From: Streptomyces sp. ICC1
GTDB taxonomy: Bacteria; Actinomycetota; Actinomycetes; Streptomycetales; Streptomycetaceae
Direction: 5' to 3'
Length of the DNA stretch: 64,000 nucleotides
Assembly: GCF_003287935.1 (NCBI RefSeq)
Contig: NZ_CP030287.1
Location: forward strand, 3,872,267 to 3,936,266
The position numbers were made by a program, and so were the translations under genes. The notes beneath the pieces were generated by a model. That model saw nothing but the letters and a program-made list of their open reading frames with translations, was not told where the DNA came from and ran no database searches. Shown in pieces: positions 25,174 through 34,539 of the stretch. Every line of letters starts with the position of its first letter. Within the stretch, counting starts at the first letter, position 1.

Positions 25174-25211
25174 GGCGGGGCCCGGCGGCGTCGCACCCGC
25201 CGGGCCCCGCC
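25174..25211 (+). terminator. GC-rich hairpin terminator of the AMIN-like gene
   Basis: A perfect 15-bp stem GGCGGGGCCCGGCGG / CCGCCGGGCCCCGCC with a 7-nt loop begins 8 nt after the stop codon. The decayed lipase reading frame on the other strand runs into it. Confidence 0.85.
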
Positions 25212-25229
25212 CCGTGACCGCCCGGCGGG

Positions 25230-26263
25230 CGAGGGCGTGTTCGTGTAGTCCAGGAAGCGGAACCACTCGTGCTCACGCGGGTCCGGCCCGCCCTGGTCCA
25301 CCTGCGCGGTGCCCAGCGCGCACACCTCGTGCCCGGCCAGCGCGTCCCTCAGGTCCATGAAGTCGGTGCCCTTGCCCACGGCCACCGACTTGACCATGTT
25401 GCCGATCTGCGGGACCAGCGTGTACGCCGCCCAGGTCGCGTCGCGGTCGTTGAAGGGGCAGCCGTCCTTGAACATCCGGTCCGAGTCGTTCTGCGACAGC
25501 CGGAAGGACTCCCCGCCCGGGAGCGGAGACGGATAGGACTGCAGGACGAGGCGGTAGTCGCCGTCCGCGTACCCCGCGCCGCGCATGGCGGCGCGGATGT
25601 CGTCCACGACCGCCGCGACCTTGGCCTTCACCCCGGGCAGCTTGCCCTCGACGACCGGCGCCTGCTTCTTCCAGCACAGCCTCCTGAAGTACCAGTCGTA
25701 CGCGCAGTCTCCGATGATCTGGCCGAACCCGAGGTCGTTCCCGCCGATGGACGGCGCGATGACCTTGACCCGCTTCGTCCTCGCGAGCGCGGCGAGCTGG
25801 TCGGTCTGCGGGGCCTCTCCGTTGTACGGCTGCCCGCCCTTGGCGGCGCTGAGCACGTTGACGGTCTCGGCGCCGGAACAGGCGAGGTTGATCCGCTGGT
25901 CGATGCCGGGCAGCGGGGCGACCGCGATCTCCGAGACTCCCCCAGCTACCGCTGGGAGGGGCCCCCTGAGCGGTGGCAGCCGCCGACCGCCCCGGAGGCC
26001 CCGTAGACCTTGGCCGGGTCGTACTTCGACCCGCCGGTCCAGGCCCGGTCGGTGCCGTTGCGGCTGCCGTCGTAGCGGTCGGTGTTGCCGAGCCAGCGGC
26101 CGGCCTCGCCGGAGATGAAGCTGTCGCCCATCGCCACGGCGACGGCCGGGCCGGAGGGCGGGGAGGCCGCGGAAGCCCGGGCCGTGGCCTGGGGGACGCT
26201 GAGACCGGCCAGGCCGAGCACGGCGGCGGTCAGCAGCGCGGCGGTGCGCGTGCGGGAACGCAT
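25230..26263 (-). pseudogene. Secreted SGNH/GDSL lipase-esterase, disrupted
   Basis: The ATG at 26263 gives a signal peptide (MRSRTRTAALLTAAVLGLAG ... ATARA) and the GDS block VAMGDSFISGEAGRW. The frame then ends at a TAG after GGCHRSGGPSQR. In the next frame the protein continues: VSEIAVAPLPGIDQRINLAC, SGAETVNV, SIGGNDLGFGQII (SGNH block III) and so on to WFRFLDYTN. The break coincides with a 30-nt palindromic insertion at 25938-25967 that adds 26 nt net and shifts the frame. The 3' end is also missing. The catalytic D-x-x-H block (usually ...HPNxxG) expected after WFRFLD is absent, and the frame runs into the neighbour's terminator. It is a two-hit pseudogene. Confidence 0.8.
25938..25967. 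repeat. Short palindromic insertion inside the lipase gene
   Basis: The 30-nt sequence TCCCCCAGCTACCGCTGGGA + GGGGCCCCCT contains the inverted repeat CCCAGC/GCTGGG and sits where related lipases read HRSDV-EI. It resembles, from memory, short palindromic repeats scattered through Streptomyces genomes. I found no second copy in this window. Confidence 0.6.
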
Positions 26264-26455
26264 CGGGCATGTCCTCTCGGAGCGGTGGGCAGGGGCGCCG
26301 GGGCGCGGGGAGGTGGGGGTGCGCCCCGGCGCTCCCGGGCCGGAGCGGAATGTGCGGCACCCCTGCTCCGGCCGGGTGGCCAGACGCTACGATCGCGGCC
26401 CACCGGCCGCCCATCCGTCGGCCATCCGTCCGCGACACAGCGTCAGGAGTGCGCG

Positions 26456-29403
26456 ATGGCCCTCGTCCTCTCACTGCTGGGCCCGGTCCGCATCACCCTG
26501 GACGGCCGCCCCCTGACCACCGGCGGACCGCGCGGCCGGCGGGTGCTGGCGGCGCTGGCGCTGGACGCGGGGCGGGTGGTCCCGGCCGCCGGGCTGGCGG
26601 CGGCGGTGTGGGACGACCCGCCGGCCACGGCGCGGGAGCAACTGCAGAACGTGGCGGGGGTGTTGCGGCGCGCCGGGGTCCCGGTGGCGCGCACGGAGGC
26701 GGGGTTCGCCCTCGCGGCCGACGCGACGGACGCGGCGGAGGACCCGGCGGACCCGGCGGGCGCACCGGACCGGGTGGAGGTCGACGTCCGGGACTTCGCG
26801 CGCCTGCGCCGCTCAGCGGAGGCCTGCCGGGACCCGGGCGAGACCCGCCGGCTGCTCGGCCGGGCACTCGGGGCCTGGCGGGGCCCGGTGGCCCTGGCCG
26901 GACTCCGGGGCCGGGTCTTCGAAGCCGCGTCGGCCCGGCTGGCCGAGGAACGGCTCGACTGCGTGGAGCACGCGCTGGCCGCGGACCTCGCGCTCGGCCG
27001 GCACGCGCGGGTGTGCGCGGAGCTCGCCGGACTGTCGGCCGAACACCCCTTGCGGGAGCGGCTGGTGGAGCTGCACATGCTGGCGCTCCACCGGTCGGGG
27101 CGGCGCGGCGAGGCCCTGGCCGCGTACGCCGCGGCCCGGCGGCGGCTGGCGGAGCAGGCCGGCCTGGATCCGGGCGGGGCCCTGACCGCCCTGCAGGCGG
27201 CGGTCCCGGCCGACTCCCCCGCCCTGCACCCCCGGCCGCGGCGCCCGCCGCCCCGGACCCCGGACCCGCGCAGAGCCGGACCGGGCCGGAGCGCGCCGCG
27301 GCGGCGTGGGCCCGGCCGGCGCAACTGCCCGCCGGGCCAGGTGTGTTCACCGGCCGGGACCGGGAGGTGGACGCACTGCTGCGCGGGCTGCGCGAGGGCG
27401 CCGAACCGGTCTGCGTCGTCACGGGGGCGCCCGGGATCGGGAAGACCGCGCTCGCGCTGCGGGTCGCGCACGCACTGCGCGGCGAGTTCCCCGGCGGACA
27501 GCTGTACGTGGACCTGCGCGGCGCCGATCCGGCCGCCGCGGCGGATCCGGCCGAGGTCCTGGCCGGGTTCCTGCGCGCCCTCGGCGTCGACGGCCCGGCG
27601 GTCCCCGCCGATCCGGACGAACGCGCGGCCCTGTACCGGAGCCTGGTGGCGGACCGGCGGCTGCTGGTGGTGCTCGACAACGCGGCGGGAGCCGGGCAGG
27701 TGCGGCCCCTGCTGCCGGGGGCGGGCGGCGGCGTGCTGGTCACCAGCAGGTACCGGCTGGGCGGGCTGGAGCGGCGGGTCGCCCTCGAACTCCCGCTCCT
27801 CGACGAGCCGGCCGCGCTCTCGCTGCTCGCCCTGGCCGCCGGCCCCGATCGGATCGCCGCCGCACCGGAGGCGGCCCGGGAGCTGGTCCGGCTGTGCGGG
27901 CGGCTGCCGCTCGCGCTGCGCGTCGTCGGCGCCGAGCTGGCCGCGCTCCCCCACCGGGGACCGGCCCACCTGGTGGCGCGGCTGGAGGACGAGCGGGCCC
28001 GGCTGGACGTGCTCGACGGGGTGCGGGCCGGGCTGCGGCTCAGCTACCGCGCGCTCCCGGCCGACGCGCGGGCCCTCCTGCGCGGGCTCGCGCTGCTCGA
28101 CGCCCCCGACTGCGCGGCCTGGACGGCGGCGGCCGCCCTGGACCGGCCGCTGCGCGCCGCCGAGGAGGCGCTCGACGCCCTGACGGCGGCGCACCTGCTG
28201 GAGGCCTGCGGCCCGGACGCCACCGGCCGGCCGCGCTACCGCATGCACGACCTGGTCCGCGCCTTCGGCCGCGAGCTCGCCCCGCCCGACGCGGCGGCGG
28301 TGGTGCGCCGGGTCCTCGCCTGCTGGGTGGCGCTCGTACGGGAGGGGCGCCGCGCCCACCAGGGCCTGGACTACCCCGGGCTCGGCGGCCGCACGGCCGC
28401 CCGGGTCCCCGATCCGGCGGTGCTCGCCGGGCCGCGGGCCGAGCCGGTGGCCTGGCTCGGCGCGGAGCGGGACGCGCTGGTGGCCACCGTCCGGCAGGCC
28501 GCGCGGGCGGACCCGTACGCCTGCTGGGAGCTCGCGGCCGGCGCCGAGTACCTCTTCGACCTCCGCAGCGACCTGGCCGGCTGGCAGGCCGTCCAAGAGG
28601 CCGGGCTCGCGGCGGCCCGCGGGGTGGGCGACCGCACCGGCGAGGCGGTGCTGCTGGTCGGGCTCGGCCGGCTGCGGACCTGCCGCGAGGAGCGGGGGCC
28701 GGCCCGGGCCATGCTCGGCGCGGGCGAGGCTCTGTTCGAGGAGCTCGGGGACGCGCACGGGGCGGCGTACGCGGGCTGGCTGCTCTCCTACCTCGACCGG
28801 ATCCAGGGCCGGCTCGACGAGGCGGCCCGGCGCTGCCGCCGCATCGCGCCCGTCTTCGAGGCGGCCGGGGACCGCTACGGCCAGGCCCACGCGCTGCGCG
28901 GCATCGGGCAGGTGCTGCTCGCGCGCGGCGAGACCGGACGCGCCCTGGAGGTGCTGCGCGAGGCGCTGGCCGTGTCCGTGTCGGGCGGCGCGGCCTGGCC
29001 CCGGATGTGCATGCTGCGCTGGGTCGCCGACGCCCATCGGCTGCTGGGCCGGCTGGACGAGGCGGAGGCGGGCTTCGGGGAGGTCCTCGCATTCACCGTC
29101 GGGTCCGGCGACCTGGCGGGGCAGAGCGCGGCCCGGATCGGGCTCGGCAAGATCGCCCAGGACCGCGGGGACACTGCGGGCGCCCTGCGTCATCTGCGGG
29201 CGGCCGACGCGCTGGGCCGCCGGTCGGGGCAGAGCCTGGTGCGGGCGCTGGCCGGGCCCGCGCCGGCCCGCGCGCTGCTGGCGTCGGGGGACACGCCGGC
29301 CGCCCGGGCGGTGCTGGAGGAGGCCCTGTCGAGCTGCCGCAGGATGAACGCCCGGCCGCTGCTGGCGCAGCTGGAGTCGGCGCTGGCGGAGGTGCCGGTG
29401 TAG
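26456..29403 (+). pseudogene. AfsR/SARP-type regulator (wHTH-BTAD-NB-ARC-TPR), frameshifted
   Basis: From ATG 26456 the frame encodes an OmpR-like winged helix (LVLSLLGPVRITLDGRPLTT, PRGRRVLAALALDAGRVVP) and the BTAD helical domain (EERLDCVEHALAADLALGRH, ELHMLALHRSGRRGEALAAY). That frame loses protein character after ALQAAVPADSPALHP. The frame shifted by -1 then reads PPAAAPAAPDPGPA and an NB-ARC ATPase (GVFTGRDREVDALLRGLREG; Walker A GAPGIGKTALAL; Walker B RLLVVLDNA; VTSRYRL), followed by TPRs up to 29403. The switch maps to a run of five C at 27229-27233, where six C would give one continuous 983-residue protein. It could be a real indel, a sequencing error, or -1 frameshifting. The intact protein would be a pathway-type transcription activator. 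Confidence 0.8.
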
Positions 29404-29464
29404 CGGCGGCAGGCGGGAAGCGGCAGACAGGAAGCGGGGGCGGGAAGCGCGGGGGCGGGAGCCG

Positions 29465-30196
29465 CTATCTGTGCTCGGGGTTCGGGAAGTCGAAGCGGCA
29501 GCCCGCGTCCCACAGGGAGCGCTGGTTGCCGTGCGCCGGCATCCCGCCGGACCGCTTGAGCAGGGCCGCCAGGTGCATCAGGTTCCAGCTCATGAAGGCG
29601 GTGTTGCGGTTGGTGAAGTCGTTCTCGGGGCCGCCGGAACCGGGGTCCAGGTACGAGGGCCCGGGCCCGGCCTCGCCGATCCAGCCGGCGTCGGCCTGCG
29701 GCGGGATCGCGTAGCCCAGGTGCTGGAGGCTGTACAGGATGTTCATGGCGCAGTGTTTGACGCCGTCCTCGTTGCCGGTGATCAGTGCTCCGCCGACGCG
29801 CCCGTAGTAGGCGTACTGGCCCTGCTCGTTGAGGATCGAGGAGCAGGCGTAGAGCCGCTCGATGACCTGCTTCATCACCGAGCTGTTGTCCCCGAGCCAG
29901 ATCGGGCCGCACAGCACGAGGATGTCGGCGTCCATGATCTGGCTGTAGAGGACCGGCCACTGGTCGCCCTCCCAGCCGTGGTCGGTCATGTCGGGCCAGA
30001 CGCCGGTGGCGATGTCGTGGTCGACCGCCCGGATGAGCGAGGTCCGGACGCCCGCCGCGTGCATCACTGCGCGGCTCTTGTCGATCAGGCCCTCGGTGTT
30101 GCTGGGCTCGGGCGAGCGTTTGAGCGTGCAGTTGACGTAGACGGCGCTCAGGCCGGAGTAGTCGGGGACGTTCGCGGTATCGGTGTCGTCGGCCAC
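29465..30196 (-). CDS. Flavodoxin-fold NAD(P)H-dependent oxidoreductase
   Basis: This protein of 243 residues has the core of an FMN-binding reductase of the NADPH-dependent FMN reductase/flavodoxin-like type: LSAVYVNCTLKRSPEPSNTE (phosphate-binding loop), DADILVLCGPIWLGDNSSVM (second FMN-contact loop), KQVIERLYACSS and GGALITGNEDGVKHCAMNIL. The GTG at 30196 (VADDTDTANVP) was taken as start because the upstream frame is Arg/Pro-rich shadow sequence. A conserved C-terminal block (NRNTAFMSWNLMHLAALLKR) matches actinobacterial members. It stands alone, divergent from the cobalamin-riboswitch operon. Confidence 0.82.
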   Translation of the reverse strand: MADDTDTANVPDYSGLSAVYVNCTLKRSPEPSNTEGLIDKSRAVMHAAGVRTSLIRAVDHDIATGVWPDMTDHGWEGDQWPVLYSQIMDADILVLCGPIWLGDNSSVMKQVIERLYACSSILNEQGQYAYYGRVGGALITGNEDGVKHCAMNILYSLQHLGYAIPPQADAGWIGEAGPGPSYLDPGSGGPENDFTNRNTAFMSWNLMHLAALLKRSGGMPAHGNQRSLWDAGCRFDFPNPEHR

Positions 30197-30493
30197 CCGC
30201 CCAGCCTTGCCGCGGCCGGCCGCGGCCGCCACCGGACCGCACCCGTCCGGTGCCCGTCCGGTGCCCGCCCGCGCGGACCGCCGCGCAGCGCGGGGCCGGC
30301 CGGCCCGAGGTGCCCGTCGCCGTCGAGGCCGTACGGGCGGAACGGCGCGCGACACGGGGCAGCCGGTCTCCGGCGGCCGCGGACCGGCGGAACTCCCTTT
30401 TCGCGCGAGGCCATTGAGGCAGTCGGCAGCCGCACGGACACGGGGAGTGACAGCCAACCGGAATCCGGCCGCCCGTGGGTGTGATCGGGGCGG

Positions 30494-30523
30494 GTTGGTA
30501 CCGGTCCGCGCGTCCGACTAGGG
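30494..30523 (+). promoter_or_regulatory. Putative sigma-70 promoter of the cobalt-transport operon
   Basis: A -35 TTGGTA (30494-30499) and a -10 TAGGGT (30518-30523) are separated by 18 bp. This would start transcription near 30530, exactly at the beginning of the riboswitch. Confidence 0.5.
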
Positions 30524-30530
30524 TCAGCGG

Positions 30531-30693
30531 GCCTTGGTGTTCGGGAAACCGGTGTGAAACCGGTGCGGCCCTCGCCACTGTGATCGGGAAGTCCGGCTCC
30601 ACTCCTGCGGGAAAGCCACTGGGCTGCGCGGGAGGTTCCGTGCTGCCCGGGAAGGCGGAGCCAGGACGGCAACCCGTGAGCCAGGAGACCGGC
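30531..30693 (+). promoter_or_regulatory. Cobalamin (adenosylcobalamin) riboswitch
   Basis: The leader of cbiM contains the cobalamin aptamer landmarks in order: GGTGTTCGGGAAACCGGTG near 30535, the J-region GCCACTGTGATCGGGAAG near 30572, GGGAAAGCCACTG near 30608 and the B12-box-like GTGAGCCAGGAGACCGGCC near 30675-30693. It precedes a cobalt ECF transporter, the expected target. A GGAGAGGTCTCC palindrome at 30723-30734 overlaps the Shine-Dalgarno region of cbiM, so control of translation initiation by a sequestering hairpin is likely. Confidence 0.93.
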
Positions 30694-30740
30694 CGGGGCG
30701 CGTTGTCCATCCACGAGGTGCTGGAGAGGTCTCCCCACTC

Positions 30741-31436
30741 ATGCATATAGCCGAGGGGTTCCTACCCCCGTTGCACGCGGTCGCCTGGGGCGCCGCGTCC
30801 GCTCCCTTCGTCGTCCACGGCGTCCGCTCGCTCACCCGCGAGGTGAAGGCGAACCCGGAGAGCACGCTGCTGCTCGGCGCGTCCGGAGCATTCACTTTCG
30901 TCCTGTCCGCCCTGAAGATCCCCTCGGTGACGGGCAGTTGCTCGCACCCCACCGGCACGGGGCTCGGGGCGATCCTGTTCCGGCCGCCGATCATGGCGGT
31001 GCTCGGCACGATCACCCTGCTCTTCCAGGCCCTGCTGCTGGCCCACGGCGGGCTCACCACCCTCGGCGCCAACGTCTTCTCGATGGCCGTCGCGGGCCCC
31101 TGGGCGGGCTACGCCGTCTACCGGCTGCTGCGGAAGTTCGGCCTCCCGCTGATGGTGACCGTCTTCTTCGGAGCCTTCTTCGCGGACCTGGTCACCTACT
31201 GCGTCACCAGCGTGCAGCTCGCGCTGGCCTTCCCGGACCCGGCCACCGGACTCCTCGGGGCGCTCGCGAAGTTCGGCGGGATCTTCGCGGTCACGCAGAT
31301 TCCGCTGGCCGTGAGCGAGGGCCTGCTGACCGTCCTGGTGATGCGGCTGCTGATGCAGGCGAGCAAGTCGGACCTGGTCCGGCTGGGTGTCGCGAAGCTG
31401 ACGTCCGCCCGCAGCGAAGAGAAGGCGGCGGTCTGA
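30741..31436 (+). CDS. cbiM: Cobalt ECF transporter S component CbiM
   Basis: This 231-residue membrane protein starts with the hallmark [20 protein letters not shown], whose N-terminal Met-His is the metal-binding site of CbiM. The second signature [19 protein letters not shown] follows near residue 75. Six to seven membrane segments are visible. It provides substrate specificity for Co2+ uptake together with CbiN, CbiQ and CbiO encoded directly after it. The cobalamin riboswitch in its leader shuts the operon down when B12 is sufficient. Its stop overlaps the cbiN start (TGATG). Confidence 0.95.
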   Translation: MHIAEGFLPPLHAVAWGAASAPFVVHGVRSLTREVKANPESTLLLGASGAFTFVLSALKIPSVTGSCSHPTGTGLGAILFRPPIMAVLGTITLLFQALLLAHGGLTTLGANVFSMAVAGPWAGYAVYRLLRKFGLPLMVTVFFGAFFADLVTYCVTSVQLALAFPDPATGLLGALAKFGGIFAVTQIPLAVSEGLLTVLVMRLLMQASKSDLVRLGVAKLTSARSEEKAAV

Positions 31437-31798
31437 TGAGCGGCATGTCCAAGAACGCGAAGATCAACGCCCTGCTGCTGCTCCTGGTGGCGGCGCTGGC
31501 CGTCCTCCCGGTCGCGCTGGGGATGGGCGACCACAAGGAGGAGCCCTTCACCGGCGCCGACGCGCAGGCCGAGACGGCGATCACCGAGCTGAAGCCGGAC
31601 TACGAGCCCTGGTTCACCCCGCTCTACGAGCCCCCCTCGGGCGAGATCGAGTCCGCGCTGTTCGCCCTGCAGGCGGCGCTGGGCGCGGGCGTGCTCGCGT
31701 ACTACTTCGGTGTCCGCAAGGGCCGCCGCCAGGGCGCGGCCGCCGCCCCCGCTGCCGCCGCTGCCGCCGCCGCTCCGGCCACCGCCCCGGAGGCGTAG
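31436..31798 (+). CDS. cbiN: Cobalt transport protein CbiN
   Basis: This protein of 120 residues has two membrane helices (INALLLLLVAALAVLPVAL and SALFALQAALGAGVLAYYFG). Between them is the conserved periplasmic loop with GADAQAETAITELKPDYEPW, typical of CbiN. The C-terminus after KGRRQG is an Ala/Pro tail longer than in most family members (AAAAPAAAAAAAAPATAPEA). The start overlaps the cbiM stop, so the two are translationally coupled. CbiN is the small accessory subunit that assists metal loading of CbiM. Confidence 0.92.
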   Translation: MSGMSKNAKINALLLLLVAALAVLPVALGMGDHKEEPFTGADAQAETAITELKPDYEPWFTPLYEPPSGEIESALFALQAALGAGVLAYYFGVRKGRRQGAAAAPAAAAAAAAPATAPEA

Positions 31799-31802
31799 GC
31801 GG

Positions 31803-32552
31803 GTGCTGCCGATCGACGTGGCCGCGCACAGCAGCCGCTGGCGCGGCCGGCACCCGCTGGAGAAGGCCCTGCTCGGGATCGGGCTGACGGTCACCGCCGT
31901 GTGCCTGCCGCCCTGGCCGGGCGGGCCGCTGGTGGCCGTCGCCACCCTCGCCGTACTGCTCGGCCCGGCGGGGGTGGCCGGGCGGCAGCTGTGGCGGGCC
32001 TTCCGCATCCCCCTCGGTTTCTGCTTCACCGGGGCGCTGCCGCTGCTCTTCGCGGTCGGCGGCCCGACGGGGCCGCTCTCGCTGGCGCCCGACGGCCCCC
32101 GGCACGCCGCCGAACTGCTCCTGCGGACCTCGGCGGCCTCGCTCGGGCTGCTGCTGTTCGCCTTCACCACGCCGGTCTCCGACGTGCTCCCCCGGCTGGT
32201 CCGGGCCGGGGTGCCGGCCCCCGTGGTGGACGTGGCCCTGGTCATGTACCGGATCGGCTTCCTGCTCCTCGACTCCATGGCCCAGGTCCGCCGGGCCCAG
32301 GCCGCCCGCCTCGGGCACACCGGCCGGGCGGCGGTGTGGCGCTCCCTGGCCGGGCTCGCCGCGACCTCCTTCGTACGGGCCTTCGACCGCGCGGCCAGGC
32401 TCCAGGCGGGGCTGGCCGGGCGCGGCTACGACGGCGCGCTGCGGGTCCTCGTACCGGAGGCGGCCCTGTCGTGGCGCTTCCTCGCGGCCTCGGGCGCCCT
32501 GCTGGCGGGCCTGACCACCCTGACCCTCACCCTGAAGGGGCTCTACCTGTGA
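31803..32552 (+). CDS. cbiQ: Cobalt ECF transporter transmembrane (T) component CbiQ
   Basis: This protein of 249 residues begins PIDVAAHSSRWRGRHPLEKA and has four to six hydrophobic helices. It carries the two coupling motifs with the Ala-Arg-Gly pattern (the second is AGLAGRGYDGALRV) that contact the ATPase. The GTG at 31803 lies 4 nt after the cbiN stop. It forms the scaffold of the ECF module, and its stop overlaps the cbiO start (GTGA). Confidence 0.9.
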   Translation: MLPIDVAAHSSRWRGRHPLEKALLGIGLTVTAVCLPPWPGGPLVAVATLAVLLGPAGVAGRQLWRAFRIPLGFCFTGALPLLFAVGGPTGPLSLAPDGPRHAAELLLRTSAASLGLLLFAFTTPVSDVLPRLVRAGVPAPVVDVALVMYRIGFLLLDSMAQVRRAQAARLGHTGRAAVWRSLAGLAATSFVRAFDRAARLQAGLAGRGYDGALRVLVPEAALSWRFLAASGALLAGLTTLTLTLKGLYL

Positions 32553-33382
32553 ACCCGTCGCTGAACCCGGTGGTGGAACTGACCGGCGCGGGCTACGCCT
32601 ACGAGGACGGTCCGGCGGTCCTGACCAGCGTGGACTTCGCCATCGCGCCGGGCCGGGCGCTGGTCCTGCTGGGCCGCAACGGCAGCGGCAAGACCACGCT
32701 GATGCGCCTGCTGAGCGGGGGCCTGCGGCCCGGCACGGGCGCGCTGCGGCTCGACGGCGCGGACGTCTCGTACGGCCGCGCCGGCCTGACCCGGCTGCGC
32801 ACGTCCGTCCAGCTGGTGGTGCAGGACCCGGACGACCAGCTCTTCGCGGCCTCGGTCGAACAGGACGTGTCCTTCGGCCCGATGAACCTGGGGCTGCCCG
32901 CGCCGGAGGTCCGCGCCCGGGTGGACGCGGCGCTGGCCGCCCTGGACATCACCGCGCTCCGGGACCGCCCCACCCACCTGCTGTCCTACGGCCAGCGCAA
33001 GCGCGCGGCGATCGCGGGGGCGGTGGCGATGGCGCCGCGCGTGCTGATCCTGGACGAGCCGACGGCCGGCCTCGACCCGGACGGCCAGGAGCGGCTGCTG
33101 GCCGTCCTCGCGGGGCTCCAGGCCTCCGGCACGACGGTGGTCATGGCCACCCACGATGTGGACCTGGCGGTCCGCTGGGCCGACGACGCGGCGGTCCTGA
33201 CCCCGTCGGGCATCCGCTTCGGCCCGGCCGGGACCCTCCTGTCGGACCCCTCGCTGCTCGCCTCGGCGGGCCTGCGCCCGGCCTGGTCCCCGGCGGTGAC
33301 GGCCGTCCTGCGCGCGCACGGCCTGCTTGCCGCGGATGCTCCCGGGCCCCGCGATCCGCAGGCGCTGGCCGCCTGGCGGTAG
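32549..33382 (+). CDS. cbiO: Cobalt ECF transporter ATP-binding protein CbiO
   Basis: This ABC ATPase has 277 residues. Walker A is LLGRNGSGKTTLMRLLSG, the Q-loop is VVQDPDDQLF, the signature LLSYGQRKRAAIAGAV takes the place of LSGGQ, Walker B is VLILDEPTAGLDP, and the switch His is in MATHDVDLAV. The Q-loop sequence and variant signature (YGQRKR) are those of ECF-type cobalt/nickel ATPases. It is the last gene of the riboswitch-controlled operon. Confidence 0.92.
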   Translation: MNPSLNPVVELTGAGYAYEDGPAVLTSVDFAIAPGRALVLLGRNGSGKTTLMRLLSGGLRPGTGALRLDGADVSYGRAGLTRLRTSVQLVVQDPDDQLFAASVEQDVSFGPMNLGLPAPEVRARVDAALAALDITALRDRPTHLLSYGQRKRAAIAGAVAMAPRVLILDEPTAGLDPDGQERLLAVLAGLQASGTTVVMATHDVDLAVRWADDAAVLTPSGIRFGPAGTLLSDPSLLASAGLRPAWSPAVTAVLRAHGLLAADAPGPRDPQALAAWR

Positions 33383-33478
33383 ACAGGTTCGCCGCCAGGG
33401 GCGCCGGGTGCACCGGAGCGGCAGCGGCGGCGACCCGGGATCGCGGTCCTGGAGCTCCCGCAAACCTAGGATGGCCGC

Positions 33479-34027
33479 ATGTCGCTGCCGCACGCCATCC
33501 TCACCGCCCTGCTCGAGAAGCCCTCGTCGGGGCTGGAGCTGACCCGGCGGTTCGACAAGTCGATCGGGTACTTCTGGTCCGCGACGCACCAGCAGATCTA
33601 CCGGGAGCTCGGCCGGCTGGAGGACGCCGGGCTGATCCGGGCGCTGCCCAGCGAGGTGCCCGTGCGGGGGCAGAAGAAGCAGTACGAGGTGCTGCCCGCC
33701 GGGAGCGGGGAGCTGGCCCGGTGGGTCGCGCAGAGCCAGGACCCGAAGCCGGTGCGCGATCCCCTGCTGCTGCGGATCCGGGCGGCCGCGGTGGTCGGGC
33801 CGCAGGGCCTGGCCGCGGAGCTGCGGCGCCATCTGGAGCTGCACCGGGCCCAGTTGGCCGTGTACGAGTCCATCGAGGAGAAGGACTTCCCGGCCGGCCG
33901 GGACGCCGAGGAGGACCGGTTGCGGCGGGTCGTGCTCCACGCGGGAACCGGTCTGGAGACCTTCTGGCTGCGCTGGCTGGAGGAGGCCCTCGCCGAGGTG
34001 GAGGGCACGGCCGGGCCGCAGGCCTGA
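33479..34027 (+). CDS. PadR-family transcriptional regulator
   Basis: This protein of 182 residues has the PadR winged helix (LPHAILTALLEKPSSGLELT, GYFWSATHQQIYRELGRLED, VRGQKKQYEVLPAGSGELAR). A C-terminal helical dimerisation region (Vir_C-like) follows, ending EEALAEVEG. No obvious target lies beside it. It follows the cobalt operon by about 95 bp with its own spacing, so it may be independently transcribed. PadR proteins commonly repress exporters or detoxification genes. Confidence 0.87.
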   Translation: MSLPHAILTALLEKPSSGLELTRRFDKSIGYFWSATHQQIYRELGRLEDAGLIRALPSEVPVRGQKKQYEVLPAGSGELARWVAQSQDPKPVRDPLLLRIRAAAVVGPQGLAAELRRHLELHRAQLAVYESIEEKDFPAGRDAEEDRLRRVVLHAGTGLETFWLRWLEEALAEVEGTAGPQA

Positions 34028-34072
34028 CGTGCTCCCCCGGCCCGGCGCGCCGACCCGGGGGCTGTGCGGGGC

Positions 34073-34285
34073 TTACTTGTTCAGCGAGGCCCAGAACTCG
34101 TCGAAGCTCAGCAGGCCGTCGGAGTTCGCGTCCTTGGAGGCGATCACGGCCTCCGCGACCGGTCCGGTGACGAACGGGTCGCCCATCGCCGCCATCGCCG
34201 AACGGAACTCGTCGGCCGTCACGAAGCCGTCACCGTTCACGTCGAACTTGCCGAACGTCGTCCGTGCGCTCTCGATGTCCGCCAC
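34073..34285 (-). CDS. Small EF-hand calcium-binding protein
   Basis: This 70-residue calmodulin-like protein has two EF-hand loops with correct ligand spacing: DVNGDGFVTADE and DANSDGLLSFDE. The GTG at 34285 is preceded by AAGAAGGGG; the longer frame upstream has no EF-hand homology. Streptomyces encode several such mini-calmodulins of unknown target. It converges with the PadR gene and is divergent from the cyclodipeptide synthase gene. Confidence 0.87.
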   Translation of the reverse strand: MADIESARTTFGKFDVNGDGFVTADEFRSAMAAMGDPFVTGPVAEAVIASKDANSDGLLSFDEFWASLNK

Positions 34286-34440
34286 TGGGTCCACCCCTTC
34301 TTGGTGCTTGTTGACCGGCTCAGGGTAGCGGCATGCCGACGCCCCCCACGCCCCGGGTCCCGTTCGAGCGGCAGATAGAAATTCAATTACCCTTCCGTAG
34401 CGCGGAAGCGATAATTCCAGCCACCAATTCAGGCCTCCAC

Positions 34441-34470
34441 TTGTCACGCTTCGGGACCACGGCATAACGT
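34441..34470 (+). promoter_or_regulatory. Putative promoter of the cyclodipeptide synthase operon
   Basis: TTGTCA (34441-34446) and TAACGT (34465-34470) are separated by 18 bp and lie 70 bp before the GTG start. The surrounding 34360-34540 stretch is A+T-richer than the flanks. A short palindrome TTCCG-tagcg-CGGAA lies upstream at 34393-34406 and could be an operator. Confidence 0.4.
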
Positions 34471-34539
34471 AGCGACATTGCCGCCACACCGGGAGCGCAG
34501 GGCCCCCAGGGACAAGCGGCAACAAGGGCGATCACACAG

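Noticed and set aside
25938..25967. Reading the palindrome in the lipase gene as a transcription terminator
   Set aside because: It lies inside conserved coding homology on both sides, has a short imperfect stem, and its length shifts the frame. An insertion fits all of this.
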